Assembly (NCBI GenBank): GCA_023251075.1
Contig: JAHEZM010000026.1
Coordinates: 1 to 49,591, forward strand
Reading direction: 5' to 3'
Source: Flavobacteriales bacterium
GTDB taxonomy: Bacteria > Bacteroidota > Bacteroidia > Flavobacteriales_C > GCA-002722245
Length of the DNA: 49,591 nucleotides
In this document: positions 34,339-43,150 of the stretch, piece after piece
How positions within the stretch are numbered: position 1 is the stretch's first letter
Layout of the letters: each line of letters starts with the position of its first letter
The notes under the pieces: model-generated
Databases searched by the model: none
Told to the model about the DNA's origin: nothing
The model's input: the letters and a program-made list of their open reading frames with translations, nothing else
Position numbers and translations under genes: made by a program

Positions 34339-34860
34339 ATGATAACTATTGTTTCGGGTACGAATAGAAAGGGAAGCATGACATTTCAAGTTGCCCAACT
34401 TTGTAAAAATTTATTAACACAAAAAGGAGAGGTAGCTCAAATTCTTGATCTACAAGATTTACCTCATGATTTTGTTTTTTCGGCATTATATGGTAATAAA
34501 AATCCTGAATTTGAGTCGATTCTTAAAGAATACATTTATTCTAGTTCTAAATTGGTGTTGATTTCCCCGGAATACAATGGAGGGTTTAGTGGTGTTTTAA
34601 AGGCCTTTATGGATGGATGGAGTCCGAGAGTCTTAACCAACCAAAAAGTTGCCTTGATAGGTGTTGCTTCTGGAAGGTCAGGAAATTTGAGAGGTTTAGA
34701 TTATCTCACCAATTGTTGTCATTACATGAAATTACCCGTGTATTTTGATAAGGTACCTGTGTCGAGAATTGCTGATTTAGGAAATACGGAAGTAGGTATT
34801 CATGATGAGGCTACTATTAAAACGTTAAGCACTATGCTTGATGGTTTTATTAAGTTTTAG
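34339..34860 (+). CDS. NADPH-dependent FMN reductase family protein
   Basis: The 173-residue flavodoxin-like protein has GTNRKGSMT near its start for the FMN phosphate, then SPEYNGGFSGVLKAFMDG, the flavin isoalloxazine loop typical of this family. It probably reduces FMN or quinones or azo compounds with NAD(P)H. The frame is open from 34219, but the ATG at 34339 (MITIVSGTNR) is the natural start, because homologues begin with the first beta strand. It ends at a perfect bidirectional terminator shared with rplS. Confidence 0.87.
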   Translation: MITIVSGTNRKGSMTFQVAQLCKNLLTQKGEVAQILDLQDLPHDFVFSALYGNKNPEFESILKEYIYSSSKLVLISPEYNGGFSGVLKAFMDGWSPRVLTNQKVALIGVASGRSGNLRGLDYLTNCCHYMKLPVYFDKVPVSRIADLGNTEVGIHDEATIKTLSTMLDGFIKF

Positions 34861-34880
34861 CGTCAATTGTTATTAAATAA

Positions 34881-34917
34881 AAAACTCCTGGTGAGTTCAC
34901 CAGGAGTTTTTTTATCT
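34881..34917. terminator. Bidirectional terminator between FMN reductase and rplS
   Basis: AAAACTCCTGGTGA (34881-34894) and TCACCAGGAGTTTT (34897-34910) are perfectly complementary, with T runs on both strands. It is the strongest hairpin I found in the window. Confidence 0.93.
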
Positions 34918-34932
34918 TTTTGAGATTGATGA

Positions 34933-35301
34933 TTAAGCCTCTTGACTAACCACAGCAACTCTTTTCTCTTTAATTCTTGATTTTTTACCTGTTAATTCTC
35001 TCAAGTAGAACAATCTAGCTCTTCTTACTTTACCTCTCTTGTTCACTTCTATTTTTTCAATGGTTGGAGAGTTAATAGGGAAGATTCTTTCTACACCCAC
35101 ACCGCCGGAAATTTTTCTGATAGTAAAGGTTTCTGTGATACCATGTCCTCTTTTTTGAAGAACAACACCTTGGAAAAACTGAGTTCTTGTTTTAGCACCC
35201 TCAGTAATTTTATAATAAACAGTGATTGTATCACCTGCGGAAAAGTCAGCCCACTTCTTTGTTTCCGACATTTCTAATGTAATCTGTTTCAATAAGTCCA
35301 T
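34933..35301 (-). CDS. rplS: Ribosomal protein L19 (bL19)
   Basis: L19 sits at the 30S-50S interface. The 122-residue product shows family motifs: [46 protein letters not shown], and the basic [18 protein letters not shown] near the end. The frame opens at 35370, but the ATG at 35301 ([11 protein letters not shown]) fits homologues. It stands alone here, without rpsP, rimM or trmD, which often accompany it in other phyla. Confidence 0.95.
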   Translation of the reverse strand: MDLLKQITLEMSETKKWADFSAGDTITVYYKITEGAKTRTQFFQGVVLQKRGHGITETFTIRKISGGVGVERIFPINSPTIEKIEVNKRGKVRRARLFYLRELTGKKSRIKEKRVAVVSQEA

Positions 35302-35318
35302 CTCTGTAAAATTTAAAG

Positions 35319-35370
35319 CCCCGAAATTTGGGGAGTGCAATATTAAGGAAAAATTTTCAAAACGCAACAA
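35319..35370 (-). promoter_or_regulatory. rplS promoter and 5'-terminal hairpin
   Basis: On the minus strand TTGTTG (35365-35370), a 19-base spacer and TAATATTG (35338-35345) fit the Bacteroidota promoter with one mismatch in the -7 element. The expected transcript start falls near a CCCC/GGGG stem with a seven-base loop (35319-35333), so the mRNA may begin with a small hairpin, 17 or more bases before the ATG. Confidence 0.5.
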
Positions 35371-35524
35371 GTGAAATGCAATATTTTGATTTTCACCGAC
35401 CGTAGTGGATAAATATTGTTGAATTTGCTCCTATGCAGTTGCTTTATACAGTACTTATGCTCATGGAAACAGCCTATAACCCTTTACGAATTTTAACGTA
35501 AAACGATTGTCTTTGGCAGTAAGC

Positions 35525-35539
35525 CATTGATGATCAATG
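35525..35539. promoter_or_regulatory. Inverted repeat upstream of the giant helical protein gene
   Basis: CATTGAT (35525-35531) and ATCAATG (35533-35539) form a perfect 7-bp dyad around one G, 36 bases before the ATG at 35575. The one-base centre suits a protein-binding operator rather than an RNA hairpin. No regulator is identified. Confidence 0.3.
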
Positions 35540-35574
35540 ATGGTGCAAAAGGTATTTATGTTACGTGTTATAGT

Positions 35575-38500
35575 ATGAAATTGTTTAATTACAAGGCGCT
35601 TTTTCTTTTTCTGGCAATGGTTTTTGCTGGTCCGGCCCTTGTGTATGCTCAACCCGGCACCGACTCTCCCTCTGCTAAAGAATTAAAGAAAAAATTAGAA
35701 AAAGAAGCCAAAGAGAAAGAAGAGAGGAGAAAAAGAGAAAATAAGGAGTATGAAAAGCGATTGCAGGAAAAGAAGAAAGAAACCAAGGCCAAAGAAAAAT
35801 TATTAAAGGAACAAAGTGCTTTAGCTGAGAAAGCTAGAATTAAGGAGCGTGCCCAAATGTTAAAGGATTTGGAGGAAAAAGCTCAAAAGGACAGGGAGGC
35901 AGAACTAGCTAAAGCCAAACAAGCTACATTGGAGGAGAAAAGAAAAGCAGAGCAAGTTAAAAGGGAACTTGTTGAGCAGGAAAAGCACAGGCAAAAACTG
36001 GAAGCGGAAAAGAAGAAGCAGGAGGAATTACAATCATTAAAAGAACGTGAGAAGAAAAAAGAAGCCGAACTTGATGCTCAAGCAGAAGCGAAGAAGAATC
36101 AATTTCTTAAGAAGGAAGAAGAGCTGAAGATAAAGCAAAAGGAGATGGAGGAAAAGGCTGTTAAAGAGCGCGAGAAAAAGGAGAAACATGAAAATTCGAA
36201 AAAAGATAATCAGAAAGAGTTAGATGCGGCTGTGCGTGAGCAGGCTGCTAAAAAAGCTAAAGAAGAGGCTGAAAAACAAGCGGAAATTGATAAAAAGAAA
36301 ATTCAAGGTAGTGTTGAGGAGGAAAAGGAAAAAGCAATTATAAGAGCTGAACAAGCAGAGGTTCAAAGAAAAATTGCTGAGTACAAAGAGAAAGAAAGAA
36401 AGGCGCAAGAAGATATCAGGAAGTTTAAGGAGGAAGCAAAAGCTAGAGCGGAGAAGGAAGAAATTGAATTTCAGCAACGATTATTAGAGCGTGAGGAGGA
36501 GTTGAAGCGCCAGAAAGAAATTGCTGAGTATAAGAACAAGAGCAAGGAGAAGGAAACTGAGCTCAAGGAAAAATTTGAACAACAAAAGAAAGAAGAAACG
36601 AGTCAGCAAGAATTGGCCCGTTTGAAAAAAGAAGCTGCTGAAAAAGCCGAGCAGGAGCGTTTGGCTTTATTGAAAGCAGAACAAGAAAAACGCTTGGCCG
36701 AAGCTAGAGAATCGGGGAATGAGCAACTGCAAAAAGCTGCGGAGGATGCCATTAGAGCTGAAAATCAGTTGAAAGATGAGCAAGATAGAGAGCTGGCCGC
36801 AATGAAAGCTCGAGAAGAAAAAAGAAAAGAAAAAGAAGCAAAGGATCTGGAGAAAATACGTTTAAAGGAAGATAAATTACTGGATAAAGGTGGGGATGAA
36901 GGGGATGAGAAAAAAATGGCAAAGGAAGAAGCTGCCGAAAAGAAAAAAGCAGAGTTTGAAAAGAAGAAAGCAGAGTTAAAAGCAGAAAAATTAAAAGAGG
37001 AAGAAGATAAAGCTCGTGCCAAAGAAGCTGCAAAAGTTGAAAAAGCAATGGAAGATGCGAAGAGGGCTGATCAAATTCGTAAAGAAACAGAAGAGATGTT
37101 GAAGCTGGAGGAAGAAGCAGCCGCATCTAAAAGAAAGTTAGCTGAAGCAAAAAAAGAAGAAGAAAAGAAGAGAAAAGAATTATTGGATAAGGCTAAAATT
37201 GAATCTGAATTAAAGGCATTAGAGGAAGAGAAGAAAGCTACCAAAGATGGGGTGAAGGAAAATAATGCAGAAACGGAACAAGCATACAAAGACAGAAAAT
37301 ATAAGGAGCAGGAGGCTGAAAAAGCCAAGAAATTGAAGGAGGAAGAAAAAGCATCTGTGGAGGATATTAAATTGAGAAAAGAATTAGAGAAAAAAATAGA
37401 ACAAGAGAAAAAAGAGGCTGTAAGAAAAGCAGAAGAAGCTGCCAATGCTAAAGATTTTGAAGAAAGAAAACAGAAATTAATAGGTGATATAGAAAAGCAA
37501 AAAGTAGAAAATGAAAAGGCTATCCAGGCCGAAAAAGAAAAAACGGCTAAGGAGTTGGTGCGCATTGAAAAAGAAAAGGAAATTCAAGCCAAAAAAGATA
37601 TAGAGGCTCAGAAAAAGAGAGAGTTAAAAGCTCAGGAATTGACTGTTAAAGATGCAGAATTACAAAAGAAAAGAGATCTTAAAAGCAGAGAGGATTCTAT
37701 AAAAAATAACGCTCAAAAAGAACGCAATGAAATTGCTGCGAAGGCCCGTGAAGTGAAGGCAAAAAAAGAGAAGGAAAAAGCGGAAGAGCAATTGAAAGCA
37801 GAGAAAGAAAAAACAGAGAAACTTAAAAATGACTTAAATAAAAATACGGTAACCAATACCGAGAAATTGAAGGAAGAAGAAATAAAGAATAAAATTTCTG
37901 AGGAGGCCAAAGCCAATGTAAGTGCAAAATCGAAGAAAGAAAAAGAGAAACAAGCCGAAGAAGAAAGATTGCGTAAGCTTCAGGACAAGGAGAATCAAAA
38001 TACAGCGGATCTTAAAAGTAAATTAAAAATGGCCGATTCATTAAGTAATGTGTCGGGTAAAAAATTGAGTTTTGAGGAACAAGTTATTCAGGATTATTAT
38101 GCAGGTAAAAAAGTTGGTTTTTATAGAAAAGCGGAGAAAGAAAAGATTTTATTAGAATATCGCAAAAAGAAAGACGAAGCTATTCAGCAGCAAAAAGATT
38201 CATTGGAACAAGCTATTAAAAAGTTGAAATCCGATCAGGAGAAAGTTCAGCAATCATCCATGACTGCTGCTAAGGAGCAAAAGTATATCGCTAATAAATT
38301 GCAAGAATTAGAAGAGCAGTTGAAGGTAGAGAAAGAAGCTAAAAATATTATAGAAAATAATTTGACTAAGTTGAAAGAGTCTGGATTATCTGGACCGAAC
38401 ATAGTTTTAGAGCAAAATATTTTGGGAAAACAATCTGATGAGAAACAAAAAGAAATAGAACGAATTGAGGCCGAGATGGCGAAATTGAAAGGAAGATCTG

Positions 38501-41232
38501 GCCAGTTGGTTCAACAAGAGAAAAAGAATAAGGAAAATGGTAAAAAGAAGAGTGACGAATTGGTGAAAGAAAATGAGGAGAATTTAAAGAAATTGGATCA
38601 AGAGGCGGCATTGAATAAAATAGAATTGCCTTCTGAAAGAAAAGAAAGATTGCGAAAAGAAAAATTAGAGAAACAGAAATTGGCTGCTGAGGAAAAATTG
38701 AAAATGGCAGAGCTTAAAGCAAAACAAGCAGAAGCAGATAAAATAGAAAAGGAGAGATTATTGGCAGAGAAAAAAGAAAAAGAACGCAAAGAATCAGAGT
38801 TGCTTGCTAAAGAGAAAGCATTTAATAACGAAGTAGCATCAAAAAAAGAAGAATTGCTGAGGAAAAAAGAAGAAGCAAAAAAAGAAAAAGAACGTGTTGC
38901 TTTAGAAAAGAAAAAGGAGAAAGAATTGGCGAAGTTGAATGCTATTCAAACAACAAAGAAAAATATAGATTCTTTGCCTGATAATGAGTTGTCGGCTAAA
39001 GAGAAAAAGTTTGAAGACAAAAAAGCTAAAGAATTAGAGAAGCTGAAAGAGGAAGAAAGGAGAATGGCGGAGAAAAATAATACCGACCCTACTGAGCGTA
39101 ATTCAACGAAGAAAGAAATTAAAATTCAAGGAATAAAGGTGCAGTTGGTTGAGCTAGAGAAAAGGCTTAAGGATGGATATGCCTCTAAAGACGAATATGA
39201 AAATAAATTAACCATTGTTGAACAAGATGCATCTGTTGATTCTGAGATTGAAAAATCAAAACTGAAAAGAAAAGTATCTGAAAAAAATGTAGAAATAGAA
39301 CAGCTCATTGCCCAGATAAAAGGGCTGCGTGAAGATTTGGCGAAAGAGGAAAATCTAGGAGAAGATATGACTAGTATTAAAACCCATGCTAAATCTGAAA
39401 CCGATTTAACCAAAGAAAAAAACGATGCGTTATTAGCAGAAGAAAAAAGAAAGATGAAGGAGGAACAAGAGTTGGCAGAATCTAATGCTAAAGCGAAAAT
39501 GATTGCTGATAAAAAGAGAATGGAGGAAGCTGAGAAGGGAAGAACTGATAATTTAAAAAAGCAGGAGGAAAAAGCCAAAGCAGAATTGTTGGCTAAAAAA
39601 GAAGAATTGGCAAATAAAGAGAAGGCAAGTGTGTTGAACTTTGAGAAGGAAAAATTGAAGATGGAAGGAGAAAGGAAGGAATTGGAAATAAAAGAAAAGA
39701 GAGAGAAATTATTGCAGGATGAGCAAGATAAATTATTGGCAGAGGAAAGAAGAATTGAAAAAGAAAAACTAAGTGCAATAGAGGCAGCTAAAAAAACTAC
39801 AGAGTTACGAGAGCTAAAGAAAATGGAGGAGTTGGAAAGAATTCGTCGAGATAATGAAGCAAAAGAGAGGATGGCTACCGAAGAGAAATTCAAGGCAGCT
39901 TTGGTTAAGGAAAGAATGGAACGTGAAAGATCATTAAGAGATTCTATTTTTAAGGCAGGTAAAGAAGCTGATTTGGTTCATGCTACCAACAAAAGAAAAT
40001 TTGATTCATTGGCTCAGGTGAAATTTAATGAGAATAAACAACGTCAGGATGAATACACTCTCCTGAAAATGAAAAAAGAGCAAGAGTTGGTTGCTCGTCA
40101 GGCAGAACTGCAAAAACAAAAAGAAGAGCAATTGAAGAAAAAAACAGGAACTACAGTTGTTTCTGAAGATGCGCGTAAGGCTCAGGAGGCCCGAATGAAA
40201 TATGAAGAAGAGATGAGGTTGGCTGAAAGATTAGAGAAGAAAAATGCTCAGCTAAAAGAAGAAGCAAGAAGAAAAGAGTTGCTGGAGAGTCAGAGATATA
40301 AAGTATTGGAAAGAGAAAAAATGATGATGGCTAAACAAAAAGCCAGAGAGGATTCTATCGCTGCATTTAATGCTATGAAGGAGGAGAGACAACGTCCTTT
40401 ACAACAACAGATATTGGCTAAAAATACAGAGAAAACAATGTTGGAAGATGAAATCAATAGCTTAAAAAATAAAGAAGTTGTTATCCTACAGGGCTATGTT
40501 AAAGAAAATGCGATGGCTAAACAATTAGAAGTGGAGAGTCAGCAAAAAGTGGGAATAGAGAAAATTAAAAAAAGTGCCGATGCCATTTTACAAGAGAAAA
40601 AAGCATTGGAGACGAAGCTTAAAGCAAAGGAAAATTATTTAACAAGATTAGGTAAGCAAGAGGAGTTAAATAAAATTCGTCAGGAATTAAATCTTCTTCA
40701 ACGTCAGTTAGATTTCACAGGATCAAAAATAGATACAACTACTTTGAATGCCGCGTTGAATGTGCAATATCAAAATATCGTTTTAGCAATGGATAAAATC
40801 AAAGTTGAAATTGATGCTTTGGAAACTGATATTAAAGCAAAGGAGGAAGAGTACAATGCTGAGTTAGCATTGGCTAAACAAGAGGAGGAGAAACAAAAAA
40901 GAATTGAAGCAAGCAGAAAAGTTCCTAATATTTCTATGAAGGATTTGAATAGTCAGATGGAAGGATTAAACAAAGAATTAAAGAATGCAGTTACGTTGGC
41001 AGATAAAGAGAAAGTAAGCAAGAGAATTCATGAGTTGGAGCGACAGTATCCAGAAGGAGTTCACGAAGAATTGATTACTGAATCAGGGCGTACTATTAAA
41101 AAAGTTGCAGTGAGTAAAGGAGGTAAGGTTTTAATTTACAAAATGATTGTTTACTCATGGGGTGGTACTTACTATTTCAAAAATGAAACTACTATCACCA
41201 AGCAGGTATTTGACAGGGAAACAGCTTACTAA
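35575..41232 (+). CDS. Giant secreted Lys/Glu/Ala-rich helical protein
   Basis: The 1885-residue product begins with a signal peptide (residues 1-25, cleaved after VYA). I chose the ATG at 35575 for that reason, although the frame opens at 35527. About 1700 residues of almost uninterrupted charged helix follow, with runs such as KEKEERRKRENKE, very few Gly or Pro, and only short breaks (near residues 815-860 and 1140-1190). It could be coiled coil or single alpha-helix. The last 90 or so residues look different: YPEGVHEELITESG, then a beta-rich end with VYSWGGTYYFKN, probably a small globular domain. No lipobox, outer-membrane or T9SS sorting signal is seen. I do not recognise a family. A structural or tethering role in the periplasm is a guess. 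Confidence 0.8.
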   Translation: MKLFNYKALFLFLAMVFAGPALVYAQPGTDSPSAKELKKKLEKEAKEKEERRKRENKEYEKRLQEKKKETKAKEKLLKEQSALAEKARIKERAQMLKDLEEKAQKDREAELAKAKQATLEEKRKAEQVKRELVEQEKHRQKLEAEKKKQEELQSLKEREKKKEAELDAQAEAKKNQFLKKEEELKIKQKEMEEKAVKEREKKEKHENSKKDNQKELDAAVREQAAKKAKEEAEKQAEIDKKKIQGSVEEEKEKAIIRAEQAEVQRKIAEYKEKERKAQEDIRKFKEEAKARAEKEEIEFQQRLLEREEELKRQKEIAEYKNKSKEKETELKEKFEQQKKEETSQQELARLKKEAAEKAEQERLALLKAEQEKRLAEARESGNEQLQKAAEDAIRAENQLKDEQDRELAAMKAREEKRKEKEAKDLEKIRLKEDKLLDKGGDEGDEKKMAKEEAAEKKKAEFEKKKAELKAEKLKEEEDKARAKEAAKVEKAMEDAKRADQIRKETEEMLKLEEEAAASKRKLAEAKKEEEKKRKELLDKAKIESELKALEEEKKATKDGVKENNAETEQAYKDRKYKEQEAEKAKKLKEEEKASVEDIKLRKELEKKIEQEKKEAVRKAEEAANAKDFEERKQKLIGDIEKQKVENEKAIQAEKEKTAKELVRIEKEKEIQAKKDIEAQKKRELKAQELTVKDAELQKKRDLKSREDSIKNNAQKERNEIAAKAREVKAKKEKEKAEEQLKAEKEKTEKLKNDLNKNTVTNTEKLKEEEIKNKISEEAKANVSAKSKKEKEKQAEEERLRKLQDKENQNTADLKSKLKMADSLSNVSGKKLSFEEQVIQDYYAGKKVGFYRKAEKEKILLEYRKKKDEAIQQQKDSLEQAIKKLKSDQEKVQQSSMTAAKEQKYIANKLQELEEQLKVEKEAKNIIENNLTKLKESGLSGPNIVLEQNILGKQSDEKQKEIERIEAEMAKLKGRSGQLVQQEKKNKENGKKKSDELVKENEENLKKLDQEAALNKIELPSERKERLRKEKLEKQKLAAEEKLKMAELKAKQAEADKIEKERLLAEKKEKERKESELLAKEKAFNNEVASKKEELLRKKEEAKKEKERVALEKKKEKELAKLNAIQTTKKNIDSLPDNELSAKEKKFEDKKAKELEKLKEEERRMAEKNNTDPTERNSTKKEIKIQGIKVQLVELEKRLKDGYASKDEYENKLTIVEQDASVDSEIEKSKLKRKVSEKNVEIEQLIAQIKGLREDLAKEENLGEDMTSIKTHAKSETDLTKEKNDALLAEEKRKMKEEQELAESNAKAKMIADKKRMEEAEKGRTDNLKKQEEKAKAELLAKKEELANKEKASVLNFEKEKLKMEGERKELEIKEKREKLLQDEQDKLLAEERRIEKEKLSAIEAAKKTTELRELKKMEELERIRRDNEAKERMATEEKFKAALVKERMERERSLRDSIFKAGKEADLVHATNKRKFDSLAQVKFNENKQRQDEYTLLKMKKEQELVARQAELQKQKEEQLKKKTGTTVVSEDARKAQEARMKYEEEMRLAERLEKKNAQLKEEARRKELLESQRYKVLEREKMMMAKQKAREDSIAAFNAMKEERQRPLQQQILAKNTEKTMLEDEINSLKNKEVVILQGYVKENAMAKQLEVESQQKVGIEKIKKSADAILQEKKALETKLKAKENYLTRLGKQEELNKIRQELNLLQRQLDFTGSKIDTTTLNAALNVQYQNIVLAMDKIKVEIDALETDIKAKEEEYNAELALAKQEEEKQKRIEASRKVPNISMKDLNSQMEGLNKELKNAVTLADKEKVSKRIHELERQYPEGVHEELITESGRTIKKVAVSKGGKVLIYKMIVYSWGGTYYFKNETTITKQVFDRETAY

Positions 41233-43020
41233 TTAATCTCTAAACTGTAGTTCGCTCAGTTTTCTATACACACCATTTTCTTTTTGGGCGAGTTCATGAT
41301 GAGTACCTTTTTCTACAATTTCGCCGTTTTGAAGAACTAAAATTTGATTGGCATTTTTTATAGTTGACAATCTATGTGCAATCACTACAGAAGTTCTATT
41401 TTTCATTAAGTTGTCTAATGCTTCTTGTACCAATTGTTCCGATTCAGAATCTAAGGCACTGGTGGCTTCATCTAAAATTAATATCGATGGATTTTTCAAT
41501 ACTGCACGAGCAATAGCGATGCGTTGTTTTTGTCCGCCTGATAATTGAATTCCTCTATCACCTACTAAAGTTTGATATCCTTCAGGAAAGCCATCTACGA
41601 AGTTGTGCGCATTGGCTTTCTTAGCAGCGTCAATTACTTCTTCATTGCTTGCATTGGGTTTACCGTAGCGAATATTCTCTTCAATAGTTCCGCCAAATAA
41701 AATCACCTCTTGCGGAACATAAGCGATGTTGCTTCTTAATTCGCTGAGGTTGTAAGTGTTTTTATCTTTTCCATCAAATAATATTGAGCCTTCTGTGACT
41801 TCGTAAAACCCTAGTAAAAGAGAGGCTAAGGTAGATTTTCCTGAACCTGATGAACCAACTAAAGCAACGGTTTCACCTTGATTGATGCACAAATTTACTT
41901 TGTTTAGAACTTGCACATTTTGTCGGGTTTCATAATGAAAAGAAACATTTTTCAATTCAATATTACCTTTCAATGCTTGTTCTGCAATTACAGAATGATT
42001 AGTAGACACAGCTTCTAATTTTTCCTGCATCATGCTCATTAAGTTTTCTGTAGCACCTAATGATTTTTGAATTTTAGAATATAGATCAGGAATAGAACCA
42101 ATAGAAGTTCCTAACATCACGGTTAAAAACAAGAATTGAAAGAAATGCGATTGAGAAATTTCTCCTGATTTTACTTGTTCTATACCTTGCCAAATAATAA
42201 AAACAATGGCGCCAAACATCACTACCATGATGAATGCGATAAATAGCCCTCGCCACAACGCTGATTTCATCGATAGTTTACGAATTTCATCTACCGTTTT
42301 TTTGTAAGAACTAATTTCAAAAAATTCGTTCGTGTAAGCTTTTAAGTTTTTAATTCCCATTAAAGCTTCTTCTACAACAGAGTTCGATTTAGCGGCTTCA
42401 TCCTGAGCTGAACGAGATAATTTTTTAATGTATTTCCCAAATACCATCGCCACAATTGCCACTACCGGAATTACAGAAAGCATTATCAATGCTAGTTTGG
42501 TGCTGTATATAAAGATGATGACAACACTGAAGGAAACTACAATTAATTGTCTTATGAATTCGGCAATACTTGTAGTTAATGTTTCTTCAATCATGTTGGT
42601 ATCGGTAGCAATACGTGAAGTCAGCTCCCCCACTTTATTTTTATCGAAGAAAGAAATAGGGGAGCTCACTAAATGAGTGAAAGCGGCCAATCGTAAATCG
42701 CGAAGGGTGCCTTGTGTTACCAAGCTAAAAAGGTAAACTCTAAAGAAAGAGAAAATGGCTAATAAGGGCATTAATATTGCCAAAGTAATCAATACTCCAT
42801 AAACACTATCGGTGGCACCTAAATCAAATTCAAAAGGAACGTTGCTACCGTAATCGCTTCCCAATAATTTAGCTATCAACATGGGCATGGCAACGGAGAT
42901 AAGAGAAGTACCTACCAAAAACATAAAGCCTAAAGCATAATAAGAAGAGTAGGGTTTGATAAAAGAGAGGAAACTCTTTGCTTTTTTTAAATCAACTTTT
43001 GGTCTTTTTTCTCGCGCCAT
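41233..43020 (-). CDS. ABC transporter, fused permease-ATPase (MsbA/lipid-exporter type)
   Basis: The 595-residue half-transporter has six transmembrane helices in the first 320 residues and then an ATPase domain. Walker A is GSSGSGKST, the Q-loop YVPQEVILFGGT, the signature LSGGQKQR, Walker B ILILDEAT and the H-loop VIAHRLST; all are intact. Such homodimeric exporters move lipid A or phospholipids or drugs across the inner membrane; MsbA-like lipid flipping is a reasonable guess. Its stop codon directly abuts the stop of the giant helical protein gene, with no terminator between. The TPR gene diverges from it. Confidence 0.9.
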   Translation of the reverse strand: MAREKRPKVDLKKAKSFLSFIKPYSSYYALGFMFLVGTSLISVAMPMLIAKLLGSDYGSNVPFEFDLGATDSVYGVLITLAILMPLLAIFSFFRVYLFSLVTQGTLRDLRLAAFTHLVSSPISFFDKNKVGELTSRIATDTNMIEETLTTSIAEFIRQLIVVSFSVVIIFIYSTKLALIMLSVIPVVAIVAMVFGKYIKKLSRSAQDEAAKSNSVVEEALMGIKNLKAYTNEFFEISSYKKTVDEIRKLSMKSALWRGLFIAFIMVVMFGAIVFIIWQGIEQVKSGEISQSHFFQFLFLTVMLGTSIGSIPDLYSKIQKSLGATENLMSMMQEKLEAVSTNHSVIAEQALKGNIELKNVSFHYETRQNVQVLNKVNLCINQGETVALVGSSGSGKSTLASLLLGFYEVTEGSILFDGKDKNTYNLSELRSNIAYVPQEVILFGGTIEENIRYGKPNASNEEVIDAAKKANAHNFVDGFPEGYQTLVGDRGIQLSGGQKQRIAIARAVLKNPSILILDEATSALDSESEQLVQEALDNLMKNRTSVVIAHRLSTIKNANQILVLQNGEIVEKGTHHELAQKENGVYRKLSELQFRD

Positions 43021-43077
43021 GAGCGCAAAGATATTTTAAAAGACTTTTAAAATGTCATGTTTGTTTTTTTTTTATTC

Positions 43078-43108
43078 TTTATACAATAAGTAGAATTTAT
43101 TAAGTTTG
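43078..43108 (+). promoter_or_regulatory. Promoter of the TPR protein gene
   Basis: TAAGTTTG (43101-43108) is a perfect TAnnTTTG. A T-rich -33 region (TTT at 43078-43080) lies 20 bases upstream. The leader to the ATG at 43151 would be about 35 bases. Confidence 0.55.
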
Positions 43109-43150
43109 ACCCCAGTAAATTAGGAGTGAGATTCTTTTAAAAAATTAAAC

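Noticed and set aside
35371-35520. Possible small RNA or tRNA in the gap before the giant helical protein gene
   Set aside because: No cloverleaf, no CCA-type end and no stable hairpin with a T tract could be drawn.
36220-39893. Several long minus-strand open frames (60-255 codons, Ser/Phe/Leu-rich)
   Set aside because: They are the antisense of the AAA/GAA-rich helical protein gene; that codon use removes stops from the other strand. Their composition is just the mirror of Lys/Glu codons.
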